This document shows, in pieces, positions 48,454 to 58,177 of a stretch of DNA of 64,000 bases. This stretch comes from Hondaea fermentalgiana (lineage: Eukaryota; Sar; Bigyra; Thraustochytrida; Thraustochytriidae). How positions within the stretch are numbered: the first letter of the stretch is position 1; each line of letters opens with the position of its first letter. The stretch spans positions 241,699 to 305,698 of the forward strand of contig NPFB01000016.1 in NCBI GenBank assembly GCA_014084085.1. The letters run 5' to 3'. The notes beneath the pieces were generated by a model. It made no database searches. It was not told the origin of the DNA and worked only from the letters and a program-made list of their open reading frames with translations. The position numbers and the translations under genes were made by a program.

Positions 48454-50081
48454 ATGGCGGACATGGAGGTCGAGGAGCAGGAGGTGGTGGAGAACCTCAT
48501 GAACCAGGAGGTGTCGACCAAGTTTCAGACGGCCGCGGAGATCGTGAACAAGACGCTGACCGGCCTCCTCGGGTACGCGGATGAGGGCAAGACCGCCCTG
48601 GAGATCTGCAAGTTCGGCGACCTGCTCATCACGCAGCAGTGCTCGATGGTGTTCAAGGCCAAGAAGATCGAGAAAGGCATCGCCTTCCCGACGTGCGTCT
48701 CAGTGAACGAGTGCGTGTGCCACTACTCGCCGCTCCAGTCGGACGGCGCGATTCCCGTTCTCAAGGCCGGTGATGTCGTCAAGGTCGACCTTGGCGTTCA
48801 CATTGATGGCTTTCCCGTTGTTGTTGCTCACACCTTTGTCGTTGCCCCCAAGGGTGGCTCCCCCTCCGCGATTGACGGCAAGAAGGCCGATGTCATTGCT
48901 GCTGCCTACACGGCCGCCGAGGCTGCGGTCAAGTGCATTCGCGACGGTGAGCCTAATGATAAGATTACCGAGACCATCAAGATGGTTTCCGAGGACTTTG
49001 GCGTCAAGCCCGTGCAGGGCGTGCTCATGCACCAGATGAAGAGGTAGGTTGTATCATCGGTGATCAGCGTGGAGAAGACGCGGGTCACGGTCGAGACTAC
49101 GCTCCGACCAGGGTGGGGTGGGTTGGGGTTCATGTGTATGTGTGGTGTTGGGGTGGTGTGTGAAGGTCGTGTTGGGTTGAATGAGGGAACCGCTCTTTTT
49201 GCCCCTCGCTGTGCTGGTGCAGAGCACCTTGACCGGTGCCTGTGTGCGCATGCGAGGCTTCCATTGAAAAAGCGAACATTAATGGTCTCCGTCTCAATAG
49301 ATCATACTCTGGCGTACCTATTTCATCGCGCGAGAGTTCGGACGAGTCGGAACAACTACCGGTGCAGAGAGAGTCGTGGTTGTGGAAGTGGTAGAGGAGG
49401 AAAGTGGATTTCGAATGCAAACTGTACGGAACGCAGCGACTAACGGGACCATATTTTCTGGTTTGCTGCGCGGATATAAACAGGTTCGTGATTGACGGAA
49501 ACGATGTTGTAATCGGCCGCGAGGAGCTCGACCAAAAGGTGGAGTCCTTCAACTTTGAAAAGGGTGGCGTATACACTGTCGACGTTGTGATGAGCACCGG
49601 CGAGGGCAAGCCAATTCAGAAGGAAGCGCGTACCACTGTGTTCAAGCGCGCCGCGGATCAGAAATACATGCTCAAGATGAAGGCTTCACGACAGGTGATG
49701 AGCACAATTGACAAGGAGTACACAACTTTCCCATTCGGCATTGGTTCCTTTAAGGACGAGAAGACGGCTCGCATGGGTGTTGTCGAGTGCATCAAGCACG
49801 ATCTTTTGCATCCGTACCCGGTTCTCTTTGAGAAGCCCGGCGAGATCGTCGCCCACTTCAAGTACACAGTTCTGCTCTTTGGCTCGGGTCCCTCCAAGGT
49901 TACTGGCGCCGCAGTCGACCCTTCGCAGCTTCAGACGGAGAAGAAGCCCCGTGAGGAGGTCCAAGCCCTTCTTGCTCTCGAGGTCAAGAAGAACAAGAAG
50001 AACAAGAAGAAGAGCGGCGCCGCCTCTGCGAACGCTGCGAACCCGCCTGCTGCTCCTGACGCGATGGAGACTTCGGACTAA
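48454..50081 (+). CDS. PA2G4: PA2G4/EBP1-like protein, spliced (395 aa)
   Basis: This is a homologue of EBP1 (proliferation-associated 2G4), a ribosome-associated growth regulator with a methionine-aminopeptidase fold but no peptidase activity. The coding sequence is 48454-49043 joined to 49484-50081, giving 395 residues, almost exactly the length of the human protein (394). The join reads HQMKR-FVIDGNDV, matching the HQLKQHVIDG block of animals. The fold's first metal-ligand site is VDLGVHIDGFPVVVAHTFVV, in which the second Asp of active enzymes is missing, as in known EBP1. MGVVECIKHDLLHPY and a Lys/Asn-rich basic C-terminus (KKNKKNKKK) are also typical. Codons are G/C-ending as in other highly expressed genes. 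Confidence 0.93.
49044..49483 (+). other. Spliceosomal intron in PA2G4 (440 nt, phase 2)
   Basis: The donor is GTAGGT at 49044 and the acceptor is AACAG ending at 49483. A CTAAC branch site lies at 49440-49444, 39 nt before the acceptor. The donor TAG is in frame, so retention would end the protein after 197 residues. The intron interior is GT-rich with no gene. Confidence 0.9.
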
Positions 50082-50327
50082 ATTCTTTTCTCTGCTCTTC
50101 ATCCCCACTCCTCTTTTTCCCTTACAACTAAACCCTTTTCATCCTCTTGATAACACAAAATAATAACCAAAAGCATAACAAAAAAACAACAATGAATGGT
50201 AGGCCTATGACCAGTCAGTCACAAGTCACGCCGTTGCTCACAGACACAGACACAGACACATTCAACACTATCAAAAGTCACATTACTTATACAACACAAG
50301 ACGACGTAGTATGGGCTTACTTGGGGC

Positions 50328-51287
50328 TCAAGCGTCCGCCTCGGCAGCGCCCTTGACCTTCTTGGCCTTGCGCTTTTCCTTCTTCTCCTTCTTTTCTTTT
50401 TTTTCCGTTTTCCCAGACTTTTCCTTCTTCTCCTTTTTCGCCTTTTTCTTGGCCTTCTTCTTTTCCTTTTCAGACTCATCCTGGCTCTCGTCTTCGAGAG
50501 CCTCGGCACGAGTGCGCTTCTTCTTGGTTTTCTCCTTCTTCTCGGTCTTGTCCTTTTTCTTTTTGGTTTTCTCTTTCTTCTTGCTCTTGTCCTTTTTCGT
50601 GTCTTCGGCAATAGCCTCGGCGGCCGCAGCTACTGCGGCCTCGACGGCTTCAGTATCGATTGCCTTAACGTCGGCACCAGCCTTTTTCATAGTAACAATG
50701 GTCGTCTGGGCAATCTTGTGAAACTCTTCGCGCGCCTTGGAAGGGTCAATCGAGGCCAACTTGGCCTTGAAGGATTTGTCTGCGAGGTGCTCGCGAATAA
50801 TCTTGCCCGTCTGCAGGCGGCCCGCACGCTGCCCGGGACGTCGACCTCCACAAGCGATAAAAAGCTTGCGGTCGGCCTCGGAGTATGTCGACATGTCGCG
50901 CAACTGGATGGAGATCTTGGCATCCTCCTCGAGCTCGTGCTCCGAGTCCGAGTCCGAGTCCGACGAGTCGCTGTCATCGCCGTCGTTACCCGTGGCGACC
51001 TGCAGCTTGGACAGAGCGTCGTCAAAGCCAGAGCTCCACCAGGCGCCAGCAAAGTCCTCCTTGGACTCGTCTTTGCACCCAATGCCGCGAACATCGTCCT
51101 TCATGGCCACGCGCACGTGCGACGTGCGTCCGCCGCGGTCCTTACCGAGGCCGTCGCCCTCCTGCCATCCAAGCCGCTTCAGAAAGTCGCTCGCAAACGC
51201 AGACGGCGGCGCCGCGGCGCGCTCGTTGCTCATGCCCGCCAGTTTCTGCAGCGTTTTCTTCTGCACGAGGGCGCCATTGTGCACCAT
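50328..51287 (-). CDS. G-patch protein, GPATCH4-like (319 aa)
   Basis: This is a nucleolar or RNA-processing G-patch protein that should activate a DEAH-box helicase. Starts at 51287 (MVHNGALV) or 51233 (MSNERAAA) both precede the G-patch. The G-patch FLKRLGWQEGDGLGKDRGGR then IGCKDESKEDFAGAWWSSGFDDAL matches GPATCH4, where the WW and the F-x-D tail are characteristic. Further on, LFIACGGRRPGQRAGRLQTG matches the second conserved GPATCH4 element. The Asp/Ser-rich middle and the Lys-rich C-terminus (KKDKSKKKEKTKKKK repeats) are typical. It converges on PA2G4 with a 246-bp gap. Confidence 0.8.
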   Translation of the reverse strand: MVHNGALVQKKTLQKLAGMSNERAAAPPSAFASDFLKRLGWQEGDGLGKDRGGRTSHVRVAMKDDVRGIGCKDESKEDFAGAWWSSGFDDALSKLQVATGNDGDDSDSSDSDSDSEHELEEDAKISIQLRDMSTYSEADRKLFIACGGRRPGQRAGRLQTGKIIREHLADKSFKAKLASIDPSKAREEFHKIAQTTIVTMKKAGADVKAIDTEAVEAAVAAAAEAIAEDTKKDKSKKKEKTKKKKDKTEKKEKTKKKRTRAEALEDESQDESEKEKKKAKKKAKKEKKEKSGKTEKKEKKEKKEKRKAKKVKGAAEADA

Positions 51288-51868
51288 CGCGCACCACCGC
51301 CGCTCGCTCTCCTCCGTCGACCGAGTCTTTGCCCGCTCGTGCGAGAGCCCTCCGCGCCCACGCCTGCCTCCGCCGCGCGCTGCTGCCTCCTCGTGCGGAA
51401 TTGCGGAATTGCGGAATCGCCTGCGTGCCTGGGCCACTCATTCATTCGGTGGAGGCACGAGGCCTACTACGATACGATCAAGCTTGCGCCTATCTAGGCC
51501 CTAGGCCTACTCATCTGTTACCGAGAGTACTGGGTGTGTGCGAGAGGTGACGATGCTGGCGATGCCGATGAAGTGATTGATGATGATGTGGAGTTGATTG
51601 AAGGAGGAGGCGGAAGAGCATGCGCTCGCAATGCAATATAATGCAATATGCAGTGCCATATGCAATGCAATGACGTGCAAGGGTATGCAAGAAATGCAAG
51701 CGCACAATCGAATGTGCTCTTTTGCAAGTGTGCTAGTGTCGATGTAGTTATGCGTCTGACTTTTCGACTAACAGTAAGAATTAGACAAGCAAGAATCTTG
51801 CGAGGTAAGATTTACCAGAAACACGTTGCAAAGAGCCCAGAAAAGAAGGTGAAATAGAGCAAAAACAT
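51288..51868. other. Intergenic region, GPATCH4-like / FAM210-like
   Basis: This holds the upstream region of GPATCH4-like and the 3' flank of the FAM210-like gene. Present are AGGCCTA motifs at 51460-51466 and within 51494-51509, and a cluster of ATGCAA hexamers (51630-51700). No coding frame is supported. Confidence 0.4.
51630..51700. repeat. ATGCAA hexamer cluster
   Basis: Six or more ATGCAA or GCAATG/GCAATA elements occur in 70 bp, irregularly spaced, about 410-340 bp upstream of the GPATCH4-like start. They could be a binding-site cluster or a decayed tandem repeat. Confidence 0.65.
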
Positions 51869-52750
51869 TTATCGGCGGGAAACAATCCGTGCCGAGACCT
51901 GGCGCACGAGACCAGCAATAGCGGGCGAGAGCGCAGCGCCTGCAGCGATTGTACAGGGATATAGTATTGCACTCATCGATACAGCTGCTGCCCAGGTACC
52001 GAGGACGGTCCCAAAATTTTGAAAACCGTAACCCGCGAGAAAGTTTGTCACGTCGAAACCTTGCATGATGGCTGCGTAAAATGTTAGCACGACGCCAACA
52101 CCCACATACCGTGCGCCAATAAAGTAGGCCGCGCCATAGCCATCGATGGCCTTTCCAACAGCCTCACCACTCGCTTTGAGAGTGTCGTTGCTGGACCATC
52201 GCTCGCGCAGACGCTGAGGTACAGCCTTGGCGATGGCATCTGTAACCCGCACGCGTTGAAGAGCGGGCTCTATCCTGCACAAGAGTCCCGCGGCTGCAAG
52301 CTCGAGTGGAAAGCGTAGTCTTCGAAGCGGGCGCCCCATCGCGAAGGCCAAAGCATACTCTGCCGGAACCTGGACACCGGAGAGCACCAAGAGTTGATGT
52401 GCACCATAGATGCCCAATATTTCCATGCACATGATGCCTGCAATAGCTTCGCGAGGGTACGTGGTGATGCGATCGTTAATCATGTCCACTGTGCGATCTG
52501 CTAGGGATCTATGCGGTGGTGTTTCTGGCGGTGTCTTGGGCTCTCCTGCGGAGGTTGTTGCCAGTCTTGACGTTAAGAACGCCTCGGGCCTTGCGATGGC
52601 TGTCGCGGGTGCACCGACCGCACGCTTCAGGCCCATTCGCCATGTTTGCGGCGGAAACGCCGGCGCAAAGAGACCACGAGGCGCACACAGGCTTATACCT
52701 GCAGCGCAACGTCGTCGCGCGACCTGCGATGTGGCAAGAAGCGCCGCCAT
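51869..52750 (-). CDS. FAM210-like (DUF1279) mitochondrial membrane protein (293 aa)
   Basis: This is a predicted mitochondrial inner-membrane protein. The start MAALLATS at 52750 begins an Arg/Ser/Ala-rich presequence (no acidic residue for over 60 positions). In the C-terminal third, GYGAAYFIGARYVGVGVVLTF is followed by a polar GFDVTNFLAGYGFQNFGTVLG and a second hydrophobic segment ending ILYPCTIAAGAALSPAIAGLV. This order (Y-G..., helix, D-V...L, helix, P-x(2)-...P-x-(I/V)A) follows the DUF1279 domain of FAM210A/B and fungal relatives, which act in mitochondrial translation and cristae organisation. An additional hydrophobic stretch in the middle (EAIAGIMCMEILGIYGAHQL) suggests one more helix. 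Family call is moderate. Confidence 0.55.
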   Translation of the reverse strand: MAALLATSQVARRRCAAGISLCAPRGLFAPAFPPQTWRMGLKRAVGAPATAIARPEAFLTSRLATTSAGEPKTPPETPPHRSLADRTVDMINDRITTYPREAIAGIMCMEILGIYGAHQLLVLSGVQVPAEYALAFAMGRPLRRLRFPLELAAAGLLCRIEPALQRVRVTDAIAKAVPQRLRERWSSNDTLKASGEAVGKAIDGYGAAYFIGARYVGVGVVLTFYAAIMQGFDVTNFLAGYGFQNFGTVLGTWAAAVSMSAILYPCTIAAGAALSPAIAGLVRQVSARIVSRR

Positions 52751-53281
52751 ACTCTCTTGAGACAGACAGACAGACAGATAAGGCCGCACCGTGCGTACGT
52801 GCAGGCGTAAGCGCCAAGGGGAGAAGGCTTGCGTGAACCCAAGACAACGCGCGTCACCCGCCGTGGCGAGACGTCACTCGCCTCTGTTTCTGCAGTTGGA
52901 CTCGACAGGGAAGATCCAAAATGTTTTGGCCGAGACGCTCAAAATCGTGCTTGACGCACATGCGACGTATACCCTACTTTCCCAAGAATGACCCACGTTT
53001 CTGAAACACCGACGCGTATTCTTTCCAAAGATTGACATGCTATTTCGTTCGGGCCATGTAAAAACGAGATTCAAGTCAAGAATGGCGCAGCCTTGACTTG
53101 GCATAAGCCAACATCATCTGTTAATTTTTACAATCCCATAAACCCCTGCGCGCAATTTCTCCCGTCTGAAATTCATGCTCAGTCAGAACGCTCTTGAGGT
53201 GCCCCCCTTTCGATCGTCTCTCTCCGCTCCGCGTCGAACGCCTGCATTGTGTCAAAGTAATGTGCACCAAAAGTTGTGTGG
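52751..53281. other. Intergenic region, FAM210-like / MFSD5-like
   Basis: No gene is supported. A short GACA tetramer array lies at about 52761-52778, starting 11 bp upstream of the FAM210-like start. The rest is the 3' flank of the MFSD5-like gene. Confidence 0.4.
52761..52778. repeat. (GACA)n microsatellite
   Basis: Four GACA tetramers lie within the 5' leader of the FAM210-like gene. Confidence 0.85.
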
Positions 53282-54685
53282 TCACTCGCGCTGCAGCGCA
53301 TGTCTTGAATAGCTCGCAGCACAAAGAGCAGCAAGGGTAGTCATGCAGGAGGCACAAATGAACGCCATGCGAACAGAGACGTCCGAGAGAAGCACGAGAA
53401 CCACGAAAGCGTTCAAGGGGATCCGAAAGATTGAGTAAATTGTTGCACGATGCACTTCTGTGACCTCCATGCTGCGCAGCGCTCCCATGGTAGGGTAATA
53501 TGCACCAACGCAGCCTTCAAAGATGACGAAGCCCACACCTTGTGCAATTCGCTGTTGCTTACTTGGCAGGAATTCCAGGAGGAAAGGACCCAGCGCCAAC
53601 GAGAGGCTGGCGATAAGACATAGAAGAACGAGGCGAGTGGGTGGTGCCATGCGAACTGTTTTGGACGCAACGAGCTGGGAGCCAAGCATGCAACTGGCCA
53701 TAAACGCCGAGAAAACAGCGCCATAAGGTGGATGTGACGCCTTAGCTTCCGCGCCGGTTGGTGTCAATGCTGGTGTCCACATGAACACAAAAATATACAT
53801 GGCCGCTTCAAATAGGGATTGTGTGACGCCTAAAAGTAAGGCCAGGGGAGCATTCCACAAATATCGCAACGCCTCCCGGACAGACCCCGTGTGCGCCACA
53901 TGCGTAGACGTTGTGGTATTGCCATAATTTTCTCTCCACGTTGCGAGCGCAAGTGCGCCACCCGCTACAAGAACGAGAATCGCAAGGTCGAAGACAATCA
54001 GGTAACCTCCAACATAAAGGTGGGGCGATATTGGAGTCAGCGGCCAGAGATGCGTGAGCGGGGCTGCCAGCACGCCACAAAGTATGGCCACCACAGAATT
54101 GACGAGCATGGCGTGAGAAAGAATTCGCGAAAGAATCTTTTGGTTCGCCCCGTGAAGTGTGCTCTCACAAACGATCCATGCCTCAAATACGGAAAAGAGC
54201 AGTGACGTGGCCATGCCGCCCAAGACTCTTCCAAGCAACAGCCAAGCGAACTTGTTCACGTGCTTGGTAAGACATGAACCAGCGTACATAATGGCATACA
54301 CCACAGCAAGCGTTCTACGACCCGCACGATCCGCCAGAGCTCCGCATGAGGCCCCAGCAATCATCGCTGTAACAAATCCGGCCACAAAGAGGAGAGCAAT
54401 CTCATGTCGAGTGAACCCGTACGTCTCGTAAAGTGCATAAATGTATGGCCCCTGCAGCCAGTCTCCTGCTACCATGAGCGCGTACACTGCGAGGTAACGG
54501 CGCTCAAGGATGTCCAGCATCTCGTTGTTCGCCTCCACGTGCAAATGCGGCGACTCTACACCGGATCTAGTTCCCAAAGCATCGAGGCGCGACGTGTGCA
54601 AATACTCGTCCGTCTCGCATTCATCATCACCGCAGATTTGACAATCAGCTTCCGAGGGCGCGAGAAGAGGCGCCGTACTTTGCAT
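53282..54685 (-). CDS. MFSD5: MFS transporter, MFSD5-like (467 aa)
   Basis: This is a homologue of the molybdate-anion transporter family (MFSD5/MOT2), 12 predicted membrane helices. The start MQSTAPLL at 54685 is used; the longer frame upstream overlaps the divergent RINT1 promoter. Diagnostic segments are RRYLAVYALMVAGDWLQGPY (helix 1), GALADRAGRRTLAVVY (the MFS loop motif), LLLGRVLGGMATSLLFSVFE followed by AWIV, and FEAAMYIFVFMWTPALTPTG, all near-identical in layout to the MFSD5 family. An N-terminal Cys/Glu-rich tail (QICGDDECETDEY) is extra. The substrate is inferred from the family; molybdate uptake for the molybdenum cofactor is the known role of its algal relative. Confidence 0.9.
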   Translation of the reverse strand: MQSTAPLLAPSEADCQICGDDECETDEYLHTSRLDALGTRSGVESPHLHVEANNEMLDILERRYLAVYALMVAGDWLQGPYIYALYETYGFTRHEIALLFVAGFVTAMIAGASCGALADRAGRRTLAVVYAIMYAGSCLTKHVNKFAWLLLGRVLGGMATSLLFSVFEAWIVCESTLHGANQKILSRILSHAMLVNSVVAILCGVLAAPLTHLWPLTPISPHLYVGGYLIVFDLAILVLVAGGALALATWRENYGNTTTSTHVAHTGSVREALRYLWNAPLALLLGVTQSLFEAAMYIFVFMWTPALTPTGAEAKASHPPYGAVFSAFMASCMLGSQLVASKTVRMAPPTRLVLLCLIASLSLALGPFLLEFLPSKQQRIAQGVGFVIFEGCVGAYYPTMGALRSMEVTEVHRATIYSIFRIPLNAFVVLVLLSDVSVRMAFICASCMTTLAALCAASYSRHALQRE

Positions 54686-54923
54686 GGCGTTGTCGTGGTG
54701 GGAGGTCTTGCCCGACGTCAACTTCTTATTACAGCTTGTGCACATCCAAATCCAAGACTGCGCACGGCCGGCGGGTAGACTGACGATTACGCAGCCGACG
54801 GTCGGTGGGCGAGACCGCGCGAAGGTCTTCCGCGTTCTGTATTCTCTCTTCCCTCCCCCGCCCCTGCGCGCGCGCACGCCCGCCCGCCCGCACGCGCGCA
54901 CGGCCGGCAGCGCCGCCTCCAAG
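54686..54923. promoter_or_regulatory. Shared promoter region of MFSD5-like and RINT1
   Basis: The two divergent ATGs (54685 on minus, 54924 on plus) are 238 bp apart, the same spacing as the CASP/REV3 pair. The region is GC-rich toward RINT1 with CCCGCC elements and holds no TATA box. Confidence 0.6.
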
Positions 54924-57422
54924 ATGGCCGCGCTTGACGAGGCGCTTCTGGGTCTGCGCGCTCAGGACGAAGGCGTCGGCGTCGGCCTCGAGGCGAGCGA
55001 GCAAGACGACGAGGCGCTCGCAGACGTGCTGGCGAGCGCCCTCGCGGAAGGCAGGCTCGAGGGCCTTCGAGCTGAGCTCGCAGCGGAACGAGCTGCCCTC
55101 GAAGAGGCCCTCGAACGAAGAGCGAGCTCGCATGAAACACGAACCCAAGAGGCCTTGCAGCGCTCGAGAGCCACCGTGCGCAAGCTCGAGGGCGTAGAGA
55201 TAGACGCTGACGCGCTGATGAAGCGGGCTGCGCAAGAGTCGGAACGCGTCCGCCCGCTTTCGCAGCAGGTCGACGCATCTCTCACCGAGCTGGCCGCTCT
55301 CGCCAATGCACGAGCCTATGCGCAGAGCATGATCGCCCTCAAGCGCCTCGACGCCAGTGAGGAGCCAAGTGAGGACGAGATTGCCATCGCGTGCGACGCT
55401 CTTAGCGCCTATCGAGGGTTCCTTTCGCATTTACGTCAGGGGGATCTTCACATTGCAAAACAATTCACGTCAAGCATCGAGCGTGCCATCCGGGCAAGAC
55501 GAGCGGCACTTCGCGCGACCATCCAAAACTCCCTCGACGACTTGCGCTGGCCCGTGACGGCATCGAATGAAGAATTGCGCGTTAGCCCGACGACTCTAGC
55601 AACGATGCAGTCTGCTCTGGCGTCGCTTGTGAGACTTCAGCTGCTTCACTTGAAACAGACGCGAATGCAAGCTGTCTCCATTTCGGGGGAGTTTGAGACC
55701 GAAATCTGGGCTGTCAGAGCGCTCGCACGGCCCATCTTGCAGCGCTTTGCATATCACTTTAGTGGGCCCCGTTCAACGAACCGCATTGACAAGCCGGATT
55801 GGTATCATCACTTTATTCTCGATGCCGTCAAAGACCATGCTGGGTTCTTGGCCGATACTGTGCAGCCTGCTGTAGAGCAGTGCATGGCGCCCGAAACCTT
55901 TGTCGATGTAATTGTGCACTTTGTGCGCTGCCTTGTCGTAAGCGGCCTGCATCGTCACTACGAAGCCATTTGGCCTTTTGTGGAGCAGTCCAATGCCCTT
56001 ATTTGTGGCACGCTCGACGAGTCGATTGCACTCACGGAGCAACTCACCGCGCTGTTTGGGTATCAGGTAGGGTCGTCATGGCCTGCGCCAACATCGTTTT
56101 TTGCTGCTACAGAGACTCGTTTCATCAAGTGGATGTCTGCGGACTTGGAGTTTGGTCGTCGTAAGCTCGAGGCACTCCTGCGTGCCGATACTGCATGGAA
56201 TACCGTCTTGGACACGATTGCGCAAACGGAGGGAAAGTCGAGTGACTTGGCGTCGTCCTCATTTCGAGGTGCCGGAGAACCCTCTTGGCTTCCAGAGTGC
56301 GCCGGTTTTGTCGTAACACTGATTGACAGCGTAGGGGGGCGCGCAGACGCTTTGCATGATATGCATGCTCGTGTACTTTACCTTCGCATGACGCAGCTTC
56401 CGCTCCTGGAAGATTTTGCCGTGGAGCTCGAGCGCCGCGCAGCTGCAGTGGAACTGCACGAAGAGCCGAGTCAGACATCTCTTATACTTTGGTGCAGAGT
56501 GCTCAACGCTGGGGTCCACGTTCGACAGAGCTTGAGCGCATGGGAGGACCTTCCACGATATGCAGAAACCACGTCCTTCCGCGCCAACCTTGGTGCCCTG
56601 ACGGAGAGCATGGACACGAATTTGGCGGAGGAAATGCTGCGTGACACTGCAAAGGGAAAAACGAATGCGCTAAGAGGGCTCATGCGCGGAATTCTTGGCC
56701 GTGTGCGCCGGCCATTGCAGCAGAAGGGTGCAGCGCGTCCAGCGGGCTCGATGACCAACGGGTCATATGGCTCTAGCGTTGGCGGCGATGAGCTGGTTGA
56801 CGAGGAGGGGAACCCTGCGTCCGGGGGCATTTTCCGCATGCAGCGGGATCGTCTCGGGGGCCTTGTCGAGGCGCAAGTGGCTAGATTCGCCGACATACTC
56901 GTGCGACGATTCAGCGATGCTGCGCGACCTTATTTTCGCAGTTGCCGCGAGGGCGCTATGAATAGAGCTGAGAGTCCGTTGCCCCATCCTGGGCTCGCAG
57001 ACGCCCTTGCGATTGTTTCCGACCAGCTTCTCCGAACTCTCTCGGAACTCGTGGCCTCGGCGCATCAGCAGATTGTGCGCCGCGTCGCGAATGGCATTGG
57101 CGCGGCTTTCCAGCACGAGCTTCTCGATGTAAGTCGATTCTCTCCTGCAGGAGCGACCGCTCTGGAACGGGATGCCCGCGCAGTCTTTGACACTTTTGCG
57201 CGCTTTGCACGACGTCCCGACAATCGTTATTTCCGTTCGTTCAAAGAACGTGTTCACGTGCTGTCGCTTCCTGCGCACGCGCTCAAGTCACTGCGCCAGG
57301 CCCTTCGTTCGTTTGCCAACGAACCTCGTGAGGCGGCTCGGCTATTAGAGGAGGGCCATGGGCTCGCCAGTTTGAGCGTCAGCGATGTCGAATTTCTCGC
57401 TGCAGTTCGTACGGATCTGTAA
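54924..57422 (+). CDS. RINT1: RINT1/Tip20-like tethering factor (832 aa)
   Basis: This is a subunit of the NRZ (Dsl1) complex that tethers COPI vesicles at the ER. The start MAALDEAL at 54924 gives an N-terminal coiled coil (about residues 20-130). The RINT1 signature follows at about residue 270: LQRFAYHFSGPRSTNRIDKP then DWYHHFILDAV, close to animal RINT1 ([22 protein letters not shown]). Later blocks GYQVGSSWP, RFIKWMSADLEFGRRKLEAL and the C-terminal F-x-R-F-x-x-RPDNRYFRSFKERVHVL match the ends of RINT1. A Gly/Ser loop near residue 610 is an insertion. It belongs to the same trafficking theme as CASP but is not linked to it. Confidence 0.9.
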   Translation: MAALDEALLGLRAQDEGVGVGLEASEQDDEALADVLASALAEGRLEGLRAELAAERAALEEALERRASSHETRTQEALQRSRATVRKLEGVEIDADALMKRAAQESERVRPLSQQVDASLTELAALANARAYAQSMIALKRLDASEEPSEDEIAIACDALSAYRGFLSHLRQGDLHIAKQFTSSIERAIRARRAALRATIQNSLDDLRWPVTASNEELRVSPTTLATMQSALASLVRLQLLHLKQTRMQAVSISGEFETEIWAVRALARPILQRFAYHFSGPRSTNRIDKPDWYHHFILDAVKDHAGFLADTVQPAVEQCMAPETFVDVIVHFVRCLVVSGLHRHYEAIWPFVEQSNALICGTLDESIALTEQLTALFGYQVGSSWPAPTSFFAATETRFIKWMSADLEFGRRKLEALLRADTAWNTVLDTIAQTEGKSSDLASSSFRGAGEPSWLPECAGFVVTLIDSVGGRADALHDMHARVLYLRMTQLPLLEDFAVELERRAAAVELHEEPSQTSLILWCRVLNAGVHVRQSLSAWEDLPRYAETTSFRANLGALTESMDTNLAEEMLRDTAKGKTNALRGLMRGILGRVRRPLQQKGAARPAGSMTNGSYGSSVGGDELVDEEGNPASGGIFRMQRDRLGGLVEAQVARFADILVRRFSDAARPYFRSCREGAMNRAESPLPHPGLADALAIVSDQLLRTLSELVASAHQQIVRRVANGIGAAFQHELLDVSRFSPAGATALERDARAVFDTFARFARRPDNRYFRSFKERVHVLSLPAHALKSLRQALRSFANEPREAARLLEEGHGLASLSVSDVEFLAAVRTDL

Positions 57423-58177
57423 AAACCGATGACAATCAAGTCAAGTTCTCGGCCAAGCCAGCTCGTCTCAGAGCAAAAACGAGTCCATCACAAAAGCCAT
57501 TTCCACGCACACAACACACACCCCGCCCGCGCACCCACCACTGTAGCCGTCGATAGAAGAGAAGACCGCCTCCGCAGCTGCACCTCGACCAATTAGTAAA
57601 AGTAAGTATTCAGCCTTCGCGTGCATGTCTGTACGTCGCTTTTGTCGCCTGCAGTCTCTCTTCAACGTGAAACTTGGCTGGGCATCCATCCACCCATCCC
57701 TCGCAGCAGCAGCGTACACACTCTCCTGTTTTCTCCCTCCCCATGATGGCGGCAGTGAAACCCCATGGCCACTGCCAGCGCCGAGGTCGAGAGCCGTCTC
57801 GGCTCCGGTTCCGAGGCCCTCTGCTTATCGCTGGTTTCCCGACTCTCCTGCTCCCCTCTCCTTGCAGACAGACGGCGGAGACGAGTGAATGAGAGGAGCA
57901 AGCAGAGCAAACCCGGAACGAGCCATTCCATTCCATTCCATTCCATTCCAGCGCATTCCATTCCATTCCATTCCAGCCCAGCCCGCGCCGCGGACGCCGG
58001 GCCGGAGCAGCAGGAGCGACGGCAGAGGCCTCGCGCTCGTGCAGGAGGACCACCAGCGGCGGCGGCGGCGGCGGCATCGGCGGCGTCGCTCGGAGCGCCT
58101 GCGGCTCAACGCCGGAGCTAGCTAGCTAGATCTAGCTGGGCGGTGGCGGGCGCTCGCACGGAGCGCCGCGCGGGACC
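57423..58177. other. Intergenic region, RINT1 / ZNF622-like
   Basis: No gene is supported. It contains a CATTC pentamer array (about 57923-57975) and a GGCGGC-rich leader, with GCTAGCTAGCTAGATCTAGC-type palindromic sequence at about 58115-58135 shortly before the next start. Confidence 0.4.
57923..57975. repeat. (CATTC)n microsatellite
   Basis: Two blocks of the pentamer CATTC (ATTCC), interrupted by AGCG, lie about 200-255 bp upstream of the ZNF622-like start. Confidence 0.9.
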
